64,000 nucleotides of DNA from Oryzias latipes (taxonomy: Eukaryota > Chordata > Actinopteri > Beloniformes > Adrianichthyidae), in NCBI RefSeq assembly GCF_002234675.1, contig NC_019866.2:5313307-5377306 (forward strand). Direction: 5' to 3'. Under the pieces are notes generated by a model. That model made no database searches and had not been told where the DNA came from. It saw only the letters and a program-made list of their open reading frames with translations. Positions within the stretch are counted from its first letter, which is position 1, and each line of letters opens with the position of its first letter. Position numbers and translations under genes: made by a program. This document shows, piece after piece, positions 26,501 to 46,588 of the stretch.

Positions 26501-29500
26501 TATTAAAAAGGTCATCAGAATCCATGTGCTGGTTCTCTTTCATAACTACTCAAACCTAAATAACCACAAGTAACCAACCAGGCAAGCACCTGGTGGTCCC
26601 TTTTTCCAATACTCGCCCAGGCTCAGCCAAGGACTACATGGGATCACCTTCCCATTGGCTGAAAACCAGTTTGAAGGACCACAAAAGGTTTGTGCTCTGT
26701 GACTGAGGAGATAGTCAAGGGAGGCGGCCTCAGCAGTCCAATCTATAGAGATGGACACTAACCAACGGGATATGGAATGTCCCCAAACTCATGTAAAAGT
26801 ACACAACTTTATTCCATTCAAAAGGTGCCCGTAGTGAAAGGCAGAGGGTCGTTTGCTTAAAGCCCCCCAGCTCAGCCGCCATGTATAGAGGGATCTCTTA
26901 AATGGCAGTAGTTACCTAAAGTGATCCAACTGACTCCTTTATTTTACTGAGAGACTTCAACGCCCTCGTGGGCAACGACAGAGATACATGGAGGAACATG
27001 ATCTGGAGCAACAGCCACCCTCATCTGAACCAGGGTGGTGCTTTGATTATTGGAGTTCTGTGCCAGCCACAGTTTGATCATAACGCCATGTTTGAGCACA
27101 AGGCTGTCCATCAGCACACATGACGCCTGAAAACAGCTGACAGGAAGTCGAAGCAGCATGCAGCGCAGGCAGTTTTGAAGGCCAGAACTCTGGTCTGACA
27201 GGAGTTTGGAGAAGCCATGGAGAAGGACAAGCAAGGTATTTGCCATCTCAAGAGGAGAGTGATGCGCTAAATAACCAAAAACATCATTTCCAGTTCACTG
27301 CATTCTCCAAATGACCCTTGTCTGCACAGGAGGCGATCTAAGATAAAAGAGCTCCATCCGATTGGTCAACAAAGTGATTGGTCAAATGCATAAAGGCATT
27401 TGTTTGATTTGTTAAATACTTCAAACTGCCATAAGATTGTTTTAGCACATTTAAGGTAAGCATTTAGTGTCATTTTCACCATTTTTCGCTTTATGCATAT
27501 TGCACAGCTCGATCTCACGATAACAATAAATTTGTGATTTATTGTGCAGGCCTATTGTGAAGAGTGTTGGACAGAATCCCTGATATTCCTTTCTTTCAGT
27601 AAGTGCGTGTGTTAAATCAAACACATCATGCACACCCATACAATAAAACTCTTCAAGCATGTAGGCATTTCCTTTTGAGCAAGGCATCCTGCTTAAGGAC
27701 ACCCACATCTGGCTGCTGTTAATAAGGTAGACTGACTGGACTTTTTCTAGTCTACGTGATGCCATTCATCTTCATTTAAGTCTTAAACTCTGTAGATCTG
27801 TGTGATCTGATGTTAACAACATGCTACGCTAGGGTAAAGTTAATTTTACATTAACTTTTCGAACCATTTCAGACTGTAGTTTAAATCAGTTTCCACTTCA
27901 GTCAGAAACTTTAGAGAAAAACTGTCTGCAGACAAAGGAAGAGGAACAAAGTCAAGGTTAAATGTCAAAAGACTTCTGCTTCGTCACACTGTAAACTCAG
28001 TGGCTCACAAAATGTTGTGTTATGTTTGTAGGACATCTAGAATTAAATTAAACTGGTTAAACAACTAAGGTTTTTAAACATGCCGGTATAAATCTTGTTA
28101 CACAGTTTTGACTGAAAGGGGGGGGTAGAAATGTAGACTAATCCTGACACCATGACCGAGTACTTGAACCTTTGCGGCACCTCAGGTGATCCTGACTGTA
28201 ACGTGTGTTTGCAAATGTGAGTCATCACAGGGAGGTGTCCTGTCGGCTGCAGATTCCTCACCTCTTGTAGCATTTGGACACATGACTCAGTGCTAAGAAT
28301 AATCCCCCTAATTATAGAAGAGGCTGGCAGAAAAGACTGACTTTAGGACAAAAGGGTTCACAGAGGTGCTTCGAAGTTTACATACAGACAAACCCTCCTA
28401 TTTTGGATGTGTTTCTATGTTAAACAGTAAAACATCTGACAATAGATATATCTCTGCTCCAGTTAAAGGTCTTTTCACTAAACAAGACTAAATAAAAACA
28501 GATTACAAACATGTTTAATTGAGGAAAAACTACATTACTTAAAATAACTTTCCCATTATAAATGTTTTTTAACAATAACAAATATACAGCTTTACCTTTA
28601 AAGTCAAGGTTAACATATTTAAAATGCAAGGACTATTTTATAATAGGTGACATAAAAAGTATTTTACATTTGTACAAAAAAGTAATCTCCCACCAGCTAT
28701 TTAATACCAGTGTAAGAGACAAATACACTCTGGCTTAAAGACCCACTCTGATTAGAATTGTGTTTTTGGCATGTTCTTGTGGCATTTTTCTCACAATTAA
28801 GGACATTTATTAGGAAAATAATGCTTAAAATTGCATTTAAGAGTATTTCTATACTAAAACTGCTGTGAACCAGAAACAGACAAATGGGCGGGACACGAGC
28901 TAGACGACAAGATCCACGTACATCGTCGTTTTCCTCGCCAGAGCTGGCATCTGGCTCAAAACTGTACGGTAAAAGGAGACTCACACCAATATTGCTCACT
29001 ATTTTTTTGCACGGATTATGTAAGGTTGGGGGTTTGAGGGGCTTTAAGTGAGCAGGAGAGCATGTAAACAGAGAGCTCTCAAAAACAAGGGGGGGGGGGG
29101 GGGGTTGCTCCACACCAAAGGTCCCACCCACAACTCAGAGGTGAATTTCTAACGAACTCCTGCTGTCCTAAAAAACAACACAGGTTTCTGGATTTTGGCT
29201 AAAAGACAGCAGTTAAAAGTCCACTGGGAACACCTTAAAAAAGTTCAAAAGATGCAAGATGCAATCATGAAACAACCAGAAGCAACACTTCATTATTTAA
29301 ATATGCCCAAATGTTTAATATGGTAGATTATTTAAGACCCAGAAAGCAGGTGCAGCGCTTTGTAGTGGATTTAGGTCCTCCGATTCAGTCCTACAAAATT
29401 CAGACAGTATGGAGCAATCAGGAGAGCCACACTCCAGCACAGACAAGTGCTTTTGTAAGAGAAGGAGATTAAGACTCAACAAAAGCTCTTAATTCATCCA

Positions 29501-31516
29501 CAGCATGTCTTTCTGAAAATGACTGCTGGTAATAACACTCTTAAACAATTTTGCTTAACCATATATAGAGTTGAGTTCTTTATTCATGTTTTATTTCCTG
29601 GACTCTAAAGACTGTAATCAAACAGGAAAAAAAAAATTTAATAGATGTAATTCTACTTAATGAACTAGCTTTCCACTTAAACAACTGTGGTATTTAAAGT
29701 ACTAAGTGGAAGTCAAATAAGAGGGTAAATCGATTACTGAAAAGAGAGGAAAAGATTGAACTAAAATTCACTTCCTGTCTTTTACTACGCTCAGCATTCT
29801 GCTCCTCCTGCTGGATCCACCCCCCCCCCACCCACCCCAGAGTATAAAAACTTGATAGCAGGAGTAAAACAAACAAGGCAGTGAAGTTCTGCTTTTCCAG
29901 TTATTACAGGAGGACAGCAGAATTGGTTCAGTTAATGTTTGTGGAAAACCAAATGAGGAGGCGGTGGAGCCCTTGGCACCCACACTTTGACCTCAGCTTT
30001 GATGAGTATGGCAGTCTTCAAGAAATTAGAGGAATGCATGTGCTAGAAAGAAAAGAGAAGCTATTTTTTTGGCATCTGAAGGGGCAGGAGGTGATGCAGA
30101 ATGGCAGCAAAGACGCGCGGCAGACGTGGGAGATGGTAGAGCAGCTCTGACAGAACATGTTTCATGGGAGTGTCCGTCTGATGGAATGCACTCTGCTTCA
30201 GGGCAGATTCCAAAGAAAACTCAAGCTGCACTTGCAGCCAATTTGACTTTTATCACTAGCAGCCTTCTGTTACACAAATCTAATTCCTCTGAAGACATCT
30301 GTGCCTTATATATCATTTGGCTGCTCGCGCACAGAGAGCTTCAGAAGGTAAATCGATTCCACAACAGAGCACACTAGAAATGGCATTAGTTACATCCATG
30401 CAACAGAGATGCAACACACCTTAAGAGCTGATAATACTAATACTAGCTAATGGGCTCATTTCTATTGACATTTTTACATAAAACCAGTCATAGGAATCTA
30501 TTAATAATTTCTATCAAATTATTTAATTCAAGTCTTGCTTCAGTTAAAAGACAGTGATCATGGAAATACAGTGTCTACTAATCATTGCCTAGTACAGAAG
30601 ACCCCACCCAGGTGATTGTATTAACAGTGGAGCCTGAACGCATCATCAGCCAGCAAAGTGATTTTTTTTTCTCAGTTCATGGTCACGTTTCCCTTCAAAG
30701 TTTGCGACGAAACTGGAAAGATGACGTGTGTTCCCTTTATTTGTTTCTCCTCTGTGAATCACTGACCTCGACCGGGTAATTGTGGGTAAAACTGATTGGA
30801 TTAACACCTTGACTGAGATTAGGAGCGATCTTTGAAGTGAAATTAAACGAACCTGTAAACTAATCGTCACCCGGATTAGCCCGGTTAGACACCGACACGA
30901 CCACAATCAATCCACCCCACCTTGGCCACCTGGGGTGTAATAAATAGGGAGTTAATCCCCGGATTAACTCTTGTGATGTGAAGTGATTTCAGGGGACAAA
31001 CCCAAACCCGGGTTTACGGAAAAGGGTACCAACCAAGGTCCATTTTGAAAGCTAAGGTGGTGCCACCCAGGCCCAGACTGAGCTCGGTTGACGGAGGCGC
31101 CACTTTGGATAAATCAATATCAACACAACAGAGTTGTGTAAAAAAATAAAATAAGATGAAGAAACATCAGTTCGACTCCAAATACACTTTAATGTGTTCA
31201 CGAAAAAGTCGTCTTTTAGTTCGTGGAACGTCGCTGGGATGTCGCGTTTTCAGACGTTAGCTAGCTGCTAGCATGCTAGCGACATACCTGTTCTGTTGGG
31301 CTGTTCGATTCATTCACAAAACACGTGAAATTTTCATTTTTTAGCGGAGTAAAAACCGAGCTCAGATACCGTGGAGCAAAAACAAACACATTTCCTGGCT
31401 GTTTCTGAAACCCACGACTGTAAAACAACCGTTTTTAGTGTTCTTACCTTGTCCAGACAATTCACTTTTTCCGTGGGGTAAACCACTAGATTACATCTGC
31501 TACACAACGGGTTCAT
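7548..31516 (-). CDS. lasp1: LIM and SH3 domain protein 1 (actin-binding adaptor), 7 coding exons, 234 aa
   Basis: Coding exons on the minus strand are 31516-31448, 20908-20814, 14856-14772, 11885-11778, 9215-9140, 8683-8586 and 7721-7548. All have GT-AG borders and the total is 705 nt. Residues 1-56 form the LIM domain, with zinc ligands C5, C8, H26, C29, C32, C35, C53 and H56. Residues about 57-131 hold two nebulin repeats ([13 protein letters not shown] and [19 protein letters not shown]). Residues 178-234 form the SH3 domain ([18 protein letters not shown], ending [10 protein letters not shown]). The nebulin and C-terminal sequences fit LASP1 better than LIM-nebulette. Known role: LASP1 binds F-actin and proline-rich partners at focal adhesions and lamellipodia. 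The Pro/Ala-rich linker is short (about 45 aa), so the protein is shorter than the human one (261 aa). Intron 1 is 10.5 kb and repeat-laden. Confidence 0.97.
7835..8480. repeat. Probable non-autonomous DNA transposon in lasp1 intron 6
   Basis: The left side reads tgctgcgttcacattgaaag and the right side reads aactatgtgaacgcggattt, so GCGTTCACAT is repeated in inverted orientation. Between them is non-coding sequence with several CpGs. Ends of this kind are common in fish genomes. The exact boundaries and target duplication were not resolved. Confidence 0.4.
10850..11240 (-). repeat. Deleted copy of piggyBac-like MITE (family B)
   Basis: The segment includes ctgacccctcccccttacgt and ends near gggtgacatatacagtcaat. 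It matches parts of the fuller copies at 15849-16713 and 53425-54253, in the reverse orientation relative to the latter. The middle and both TTAA ends are missing. A short piece resembling the start of family A is embedded near 11007-11050. Confidence 0.55.
12660..12790. other. CpG-rich patch in a lasp1 intron
   Basis: The patch has a high local CpG density (cgcggcgccgtcgttaccgg and more) in otherwise AT-rich intron 4. It is followed by about 500 bases (12900-13400) in which the plus strand is strongly pyrimidine-rich. It could be an intronic promoter or enhancer. No exon is identified. Confidence 0.35.
13193..13229. repeat. (TG)n microsatellite followed by a G run
   Basis: About 13 TG units run into 12 G residues, at the edge of a long pyrimidine-rich stretch on the plus strand. 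Confidence 0.9.
15849..16713 (-). mobile_element. piggyBac-like MITE (family B), nearly complete copy
   Basis: The copy is flanked by TTAA on both sides (15849-15852 and 16710-16713). The left end reads TTAACCCTTTAACACCAGAG. The right end is decayed (cgtaaacggTTAA). The interior matches the copy at 53425-54253 in reverse orientation, including the conserved segment around atacagtcaatgg. TTAA target sites and a CCC start are hallmarks of piggyBac-type transposition. No transposase is present. Confidence 0.7.
16873..16919. repeat. Perfect 21-bp inverted repeat with 5-base loop
   Basis: The arms 16873-16893 and 16899-16919 are exact reverse complements (TATGTGACAACCCATC... paired with ...GATGGGTTGTCACATA), with loop ACGGG. 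The ends carry TA. It may be a minimal foldback element or the two fused ends of a TA-targeting transposon. It lies in lasp1 intron 2, 160 bp from a family B element. Confidence 0.85.
17530..17564. repeat. (TG)n microsatellite
   Basis: About 17 uninterrupted TG units lie in lasp1 intron 2. Confidence 0.95.
18341..19459. mobile_element. 1.1-kb transposon with long inverted repeats and an apparent intron (element C)
   Basis: The ends are inverted copies: TACGACGGAGTATTAGGGCC on the left and its complement (ggccctaatactccgtcgta) on the right. Each is followed by A-rich (left) or T-rich (right) tracts and tandem units built on ctcgtaaatttaggagataa, giving inverted repeats of over 100 bp. The unique interior contains a splice-like donor (gaacagGTGAGC near 18570) and acceptor (ggtttgcAG near 18670). 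After the acceptor, a 12-codon ORF ([12 protein letters not shown]) is followed by a stop. The interior reads like a leftover 5'UTR and intron from an autonomous parent. The superfamily is not assigned. Possible imperfect flanks are ggcact and ggcgct. Confidence 0.7.
21320..21862 (+). repeat. piggyBac-like MITE (family B), internal part
   Basis: The copy runs from gtgatgtcacccatagaaaa to ccattatacagtcaatagg and is collinear with the interior of the 53425-54253 copy. The shared text includes gaggcatccgattggccagt and aggagtgag. Both TTAA-bearing termini are missing. Confidence 0.65.
24265..24505 (+). repeat. Fish SINE-like element
   Basis: The head resembles a tRNA-type promoter (agcggtcgacctttggaaga, ggcttggttccc). 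It is followed by the widespread teleost motif tgtcgaactgtctttgggca, repeats of gtgtgaat, and a tail aaagtgctttagggcattaa ... aaaagcgcc. This layout is typical of common teleost SINE copies. The copy is diverged. Confidence 0.65.
24523..25104. repeat. hAT-like MITE (element D)
   Basis: Perfect 12-bp terminal inverted repeats TAGGGGTGTAAC flank 580 bp of AT-rich non-coding DNA, and the similarity continues inward (ctcattt). Fish hAT-type non-autonomous elements often start with ggggtgtaac. No clear 8-bp target duplication was found. Confidence 0.65.
26575..27250 (+). mobile_element. Decayed LINE remnant with endonuclease-domain fragment
   Basis: At 26946-27120 the plus strand reads [20 protein letters not shown], then a stretch with [20 protein letters not shown]. 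This resembles the catalytic end of the LINE apurinic endonuclease (typical LGDFNAHVGNDSETW ... NTMFEHKGVHQ). Upstream, 26575-26745 resembles the 5' part of the same LINE type (ctacatgggatcaccttccc, ggtttgtgctctgtgactga). The region between is largely deleted, and stops follow H373-like text at about 27120. It is a fragment with no reverse transcriptase. Confidence 0.7.
27490..27556 (-). repeat. Terminus of a DNA transposon
   Basis: Read on the minus strand it is taggcctgcacaataaatca, resembling the AGGGCTGCACGATAAATCG terminus seen in many fish DNA transposons. The partner end was not found. Confidence 0.35.
28736..29260 (+). repeat. MITE family A, copy 3
   Basis: The copy starts ttaaagacccactctgatta and keeps the family's internal landmarks through gttaaaagtccactgggaac. 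The last 20-30 bases are decayed. It includes a long G run at 29088-29105. Confidence 0.7.
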
Positions 31517-31800
31517 GTTGAAGGAAGCTAGTTAGCGCAGAAACCGTCAATGATTCTGGCTGTAGCGGTGTGCTGACGACTACTTCAGAACAAAAAAAAT
31601 GAACAGTACTTTAGGATTATAACCATTAGATGGCCAACAAAAATCTAAGTGACTGTAGCAAATCCAGGAGATTGTTGTTGTAGCTGCACAGCTGGCTGTC
31701 AGTCCACTAACCAGGCACGAAAAGCGCGCTCCCTGCTCCACTCTGCGCGTGTCCGAGCATACAGGGAAGGCAATGTGGGAGGTTCACGTTTTGTTTTTAC
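31517..31800 (-). promoter_or_regulatory. lasp1: lasp1 5' flank, CpG-containing
   Basis: This sequence directly precedes the lasp1 ATG. It contains scattered CpGs (gaaaagcgcgctccctgctc, ctctgcgcgtgtccgagc) in an AT-rich setting. No TATA box is seen. The 5'UTR and start site are not resolved. Confidence 0.4.
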
Positions 31801-34335
31801 TTTCAACACTTTGAATAATGCTTTTTATTGCACAACGAGGAAGCGGAACAGAACTATTAAACACGATTCAGAAATGTCGCCTCGTAATGCGAGTTTGTGC
31901 AACAGTGAAGGAACCCACGGAGCGTTCACGTGCAGTTCTTATTTTTTTTCTATCCCATCTCCATTTGCGCGTGCAGATGGAGATAGGATACTCTGCGGGA
32001 TTCTTATTTTTTATTTTTGGAGGAGAACCAATCTTTAGCTTTCAAATTATTCGTTTTAGACATCTGCCACGTTCGCTGGATGTCCTACTTGATGTCAGCA
32101 ACAAACACATGGTTAGAGCGGCACCTGCTGGCGAGATATGTCTATGATTTCAACAGTTGGCATGTGAAATTCAGCCTCAGGACCCTCATCCCCGTCAATC
32201 AATCAATAAACGGTAAAAGTGAAATATGTTTTGGATTGTAAAATTTTACAACAAATATTTTTATGATACATAAAAAAATATAAAATAAAAAAGTCAATGT
32301 TTATTTTCTCAGAACAGAAATAAAAACATTTGTTTTGCATCAGAAAATACCCTAACCATTTACTATAACTCCCGTTTAAACATGCCTTTTCAGTCTTAAT
32401 TTTTTCTTCCTTATTTTATTTTTTATTTTATCGAGTAAGCCTATTTCTTTAACAAATAAAAAAAAACAACAATCAGAATTTTTAAAAATAGCCTTGTAGG
32501 CTAATTTATTTTCCCTCTTTTGCCAAAAGTATTTTAAGAGATAATTGCAGTTTTCCTCATTTGAATTGCTGATTTGTAGTTATTAAATTTACCATAACAA
32601 TGTAATAATTTTAGTTGTACCTTCTAAAAAGCTGCTGCAACGTTTGCTATAAACTCTTGGTGCCCTTTTAGAAAATTTTGGAGAAACAGACCAAGAGTTT
32701 ACCAATAATCAATGTTATTGGTTATTTCATGTTATTTCATTTTTTTCAATCATATACCCAAAAACATCAAAACATCTTTATCTGTACTGCAGCTTTCATT
32801 TACAGAGGCCTTTGAAAGCTCCTTAAAGAGATGAAAACAAAAATAACTAAAAGCTTTTCTATCTATTAAAGCCATTCAGATGGTTTCCTGAACTTGAGGA
32901 GCCACCAGCACCCAATGATTGCCAAATTACAATATTTGACTCAGGAAAATGACTTTATGGAGCAGATTTTGTTAGTAGAAGTGTACATCCTGGAGTTCAG
33001 CCACAGTTCCTTTGACTTTTCACTGTTTAGTCTGTGTTAACTAAACCTGGCACAAAGTCTTGCTGTGGTTCTTTTCCAGTCACTGGAGGGGTTTTGACAT
33101 TCCGCCTCTATGGGAACAATCTTTCAGGAACTGACAGATATTGAGGGATGAGTGTGGAACCACAGTTCCTTTGACTTTGTTAACCTTGCTTTGTTCTTAA
33201 TCTGAGTGTGCATATGAAGGTTTAGCATCTTTATTATGTTTTTTGTGTCAAATCAAAGATTTTGACTTTAATTTTTTTCGATTTACAGTGAAATATGTTA
33301 TAACACAGAGCACCAAAAAGTATATATCAGTTTTGTTTAAACATGTAGTATTTTAGAAAAAGACGAAACCGAGACATCAAGAAAAAGTATGTTAAAATAT
33401 GACCTAAAACAAACAAAATAAATTCTATTGTGCTTTTTATTTTATTTAAGATTTTCAAGACAATGGAAAATTAAGGAAACACCATTATTGAACGGTCTGT
33501 GCTTGAGAAAGCATGTTGTTTAGAGAAGGAAACAAAAAAACAAACGTAAAAATAACATGCATTTCACCAAAAGTACACTTCATTCTCTCGCCATAGTCTG
33601 TCTTCTTTCCATGAGGTTTTTTGTTTATTTACTGTAAAGTCCAATTTTGTCCTCTAGGTTTGTTATATCTCTTGTGGAACGTTCTGTTTTACTCTTTGTT
33701 GTGTTGTTTAATGTTTTAAATAAGATGTTCTTGTTCCTTTTTAAAAATGCTGCTCTGGAGAAATACTATCTTTTTTTAATGCCCAACTTCTGTTTTTGTC
33801 TTTCTTCTTTGGTTGTGGAGTTTTATCTAAAGTGACACTGTGGACAACAGATCTGACAGCAGTTTGACACATGAATGGCCTTGTGTATTCAGAGGCTGCG
33901 TTATCTGATTTTGTATGGAAAAATAAAACATTGAAAAGAAACAAAAACAGTTCCAAAAACCAGCATTAAATGTGCAATTTTTACAGTCAGCTTCAGAGAT
34001 CTGCAATCTTTAACAGTAACAGAACCACTCAAGGCTATTTTTTAGTGATCAAAACCAAGTAGGAGCTGGAAAGTCTTATTTTAGCAAAATTTGATACTGT
34101 TTGCATTCATTTTTTTTAAATAATTAAAATGAATTATTTATATTTTTGGAATGAATAAAAGAGAAATATAAAGAGAAACTAACATTTTCTCAAAATGTGA
34201 AATTGTTTAATTACTTTTGACAGAAGCTCATATGACTTCCTTTCAAAATAAAATACCTGCTTTATAAAAATGGCTTTGTTTTTATTTGTTGTACCATTGG
34301 TCTACTTTGGTAGGCATCATCCTTTTTCCTCAACT
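31801..34335. other. Intergenic between lasp1 and plxdc1, no gene seen
   Basis: The stretch is AT-rich. No exon is supported, and in particular nothing resembling FBXO47, which separates LASP1 and PLXDC1 in humans. The 129-codon plus-strand ORF starting at 31649 overlaps CpG-rich lasp1 flank and shows no domain. Confidence 0.5.
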
Positions 34336-34351
34336 TGAACATAAACATGAC

Positions 34352-34357
34352 TTTATT
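34352..34357 (-). terminator. plxdc1: Probable plxdc1 polyadenylation signal (AATAAA)
   Basis: The minus strand reads aaaaccAATAAAgtcatg, 535 bases after the plxdc1 stop. It is the first canonical signal met in the 3' flank. Confidence 0.5.
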
Positions 34358-34599
34358 GGTTTTTGATCCAGCAGAAAGAGTATACAAAGAATAAACAAAT
34401 AGAGCAATTCCCGTCTGGACAACTCCTAACCATTGTTAGTTTTTACCAAGGTTTTGTTTAGTATTTGAAATCTGTGCATTCTGGATGAAGCATAGAGCGA
34501 ACAAAGCCACTTGATGTCAGTAGGGATGTGAAACCTTACCATAGTTCTTCTTACTTCTAGGTGCACCTCAACCATGAAGGTTATTATTTTATGATTATT

Positions 34600-34672
34600 T
34601 TTAGCCAGAGAGCCACTTTGGAGGGGTAAAAGAGCCACATTTGGCTCCAAAGCCTCAGGTTGCAGACCCCTG
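34600..34672 (-). repeat. hAT-type transposon terminus in the plxdc1 3'UTR
   Basis: The plus strand ends gagccacatttggctccaaa then ggttgcagacccctg. This is the complement of the frequent hAT terminus CAGGGGTCTGCAACC with adjacent GGCTC. The other end was not found. Confidence 0.5.
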
Positions 34673-34891
34673 GTCTATTTTTTTATGTGTTCTTCAATTT
34701 CCACCTTCTAGACAACCTTATACCTTCAAACAGAAAAAGTTTCCAACCTTTAGGAACATACATATTACACAAATCTTTTCAATCAGTTTCAGATATTTGA
34801 AGTTTTATAACAAGTAAATTCTAAGTCATTTCCCAAACTTAATATGTAATCACTTAGATCCCAAACAAGCTTATCAAATATCTGATAATGG

Positions 34892-44167
<9,276 letters not shown>

Positions 44168-46516
44168 GTTTGACCAAAAGTGTGGTGTCTGCTCCTGCTT
44201 TCTTCTCACTTGCCTCCTCTTTGCAGAAAAATATTTTTTCCTCCCACTTCCTAAAGCCACTCTCCTCTTCCTCTGGATCTAACTACACCCCTTCTCTCCT
44301 CCGCAGTGATCTCAAAGACAAACACCTCAGCTGATAGGCTTCAAGTCAGGGAATGATCTGTCATCGACTGATGTGACGTCGAACTATTTTGCTAAACTTT
44401 AAAGCACTTCATCAGAGAGCCGGTATCATTCTTAAGACAGATGAAAACAATTTGGCACCTCCCTCTGTCTAAACCAGCTGCTGAAAATCTAAGACATGTA
44501 ACATCTGAGATGATGTTAGAAGACGAACAGAGCAAGCCAGATTCACAATCAGTGCTGGTCATGAAATTACCCAATCAGTATCAGCTCTGTTTACAGTCTC
44601 TCAAAACATTGTCTCTGCTGTGTTTGAACAATATAATCCTTTTGTTGTCCCCATGGAACACAAAAGACGCCTTTTTGCTGTTTAATTACCCGTGGATATG
44701 TGAAAAACGTGTGTTTTATGGCATGTGAAGCAAACTTTATGTGCTTTGTGGTAAACTCCAGCGCCTCTCATACCCACTGTTTTCACATTTTCTATCAACT
44801 GTGGGAGCCAGAATAGATTCTGTGGGAGAAACATGGAGGCATGGCATTTACAACTTAAAAAGTCATATATTCACTGCTAGGAATAAATACATGGAAGTTT
44901 AACTTAAACAAACAGGTCGTGGGGTAATATTTCGTACAGTGAGTATGATGTTAAAAGACATTGGATGCAAAAGATCAATACAAAATGTTTTTTTGTAATT
45001 AAATATAAAACAAATCTGACAAGTTCACTGAGTATTATTTTTTATTCCATGTCCAAAAGAGAGGACAGTCACACTCTGATCATCTTTTGATGTATTGTAA
45101 AAGTGTTTTTTAAATTATGATTTTGCCAAAATCAAAAAAATCTCTGTTGTTTTCTAGGACATAGTTTCTGTAGAGCGGCAGTAGTTCTAAGTTGTGGGAG
45201 GAAGCCCGCCCCCAGTTCCTATCATCCCTTTGTTCACATCCTCTCCCAGGACCTTGTAAAGCTTGTGGCTTGCTGTTGTGGGCTCTACATCACACCTACA
45301 AGGTTTTTAACCTGCTTTTTTTTTCGACCTCTCCTGATTTGAATGCAATTTGTAATTTTAAGCTTAGTTTTCTTTACGTATCCTCCATCGTGAGAAAAAT
45401 GCCACAATTTAAAAACACCCAAAACACAATTTTTATCAGAGTTGTTCTTTACTTTAGGGATTGGAGGTCAGTGTCTGAGTATTTGTGAATTGCTCTTTTT
45501 TTAAATTCCTTTCCATTCAGACTACATAAAGATTGTATCATTTTTTTAAATGTCTATCAAAAGAATTGTTTTCACTCACACAGAACCTGCAATGTTACAC
45601 AATTGAGTACTATATTTTCAACCAGAAGATGTCAGTGAAGTCTCAGCTCAGAGAAAAGTACAATTTCCTTCCAGGAGATTTATATTTTTGTTTTAAAATT
45701 GGTCTTGGTTTATGTTTATGTGCATCTCCAGTTTTGTGTATTTTGTTTTAATCTTTTGCCGCATTTAATGTCTGTCCTTTTTTTTTCTTTTTCAAAAAGT
45801 CCCAATGAGCACATGCAATCTTCATTCCTTGGTGAACTCTGTATAGTGCTCAGTAGGGTTACAAAGTACAGATCAGTAAACTCATGAATGTATGTTCTGT
45901 GGTTATCTAACATGGGTCATCAGATGTTATGGGGCGCCCAGATGAACGTCCAAACTTTCAACTTAAATCAAACATACTTAACAGAAATGCTGATATTTTT
46001 GAAGAAAGTCCACTCATTCCTTCCAAATACAACACATTCAATAATCCAAGTACTGTAAGGATAAAAATACTGCACTTTTTCTGGTTTTGCCTTAAATGAT
46101 TTATTTCTCATGTGTTGGTTTCCAAATTGCGTCCTTAACATTCTGTCTGGAAAGTCTGCAGTTTCCCTAAATGTGCAACAGAAACTTGTATGTGTTTTTT
46201 TGTTTTTGTTTTTTTTGTTGATGAGCTTGAGATGGAAACTGGTAGCCTACTGTATTTTACTAATGGGAATGTAGTTAGACAACTTAATAATTTATCAATA
46301 TAGCCAATATCACTCTTTAAAATGAGCCCATTAAGTTCGCCTCACGGGGGCGATGTCAAACCTATAGCGTCTTTTTTTTAAATCTATTTTTTTTTCAGTA
46401 TAATTACTTCTTAAAACGATTGTTTGGACGTCATAATGAACAAAACAAACAAAACAAACGTTAGAGGTGGTCATGGTGGATAATTATATAAACACACATT
46501 TTCGCCAAGCATCATA
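44168..46516. other. Intergenic between plxdc1 and tRNA-Cys
   Basis: It contains family A copy 6 (45066-45453) and AT-rich sequence. A 182-codon plus-strand ORF (43786-44334) runs antisense across plxdc1 exon 1 and is not treated as a gene. No TATA box is obvious upstream of plxdc1 exon 1. Confidence 0.5.
45066..45453 (-). repeat. MITE family A, copy 6 (inverted)
   Basis: The plus strand starts cacactctgatcatcttttg and ends atttttatcagagttgttct, the family A ends in reverse. Internal landmarks include ggacatagtttctgtagagc and catcctctcccaggacctt. Confidence 0.7.
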
Positions 46517-46588
46517 GGGGGTATAGCTCAGTGGTAGAGCATTTGACTGCAGATCAAGAGGTCTCCGGTTCAAATCCGGATGCCCCCT
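46517..46588 (+). tRNA. tRNA-Cys (GCA)
   Basis: The 72-nt cloverleaf has acceptor stem GGGGGTA/TGCCCCC (with one G-T pair), D arm around agctcagtggtagagc, anticodon GCA in loop ctGCAga, and T arm TCCGG-TTCAAAT-CCGGA. It matches the eukaryotic nuclear tRNA-Cys. The outer T-stem pair is T-A where C-G is usual, so pairing is kept. A and B boxes are intact, and a TTTT terminator lies about 10 bases past the end. It stands alone, in the interval between arl5c and plxdc1. CCA is not encoded, as expected. Confidence 0.95.

Larger units (their letters stand above)
20909..31447 (-). other. lasp1: lasp1 intron 1 (10.5 kb)
   Basis: No further coding exon was recognised on either strand. The intron holds a family B copy (21320-21862), a SINE (24265-24505), a hAT-like MITE (24523-25104), a LINE remnant (26575-27250), a transposon terminus (27490-27556), a family A copy (28736-29260) and a G/C run (29088-29105). 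Family C lies in intron 2 and not here. The rest is AT-rich intron sequence. Confidence 0.75.

Noticed and set aside
28697-29131. 144-codon minus-strand ORF
   Set aside because: It lies within a family A MITE copy and its flanks, and its Pro/G-run content is repeat-derived.
20814-31516. LIM-nebulette (nebl short isoform) as an alternative identity for lasp1
   Set aside because: The second nebulin repeat ([20 protein letters not shown]), only two repeats, and the C-terminus PANYVEAI fit LASP1. The neighbours also fit LASP1.
31649-32038. 129-codon plus-strand ORF next to the lasp1 start
   Set aside because: It has no ATG start and no similarity that I recognise. It overlaps the CpG-bearing lasp1 flank.
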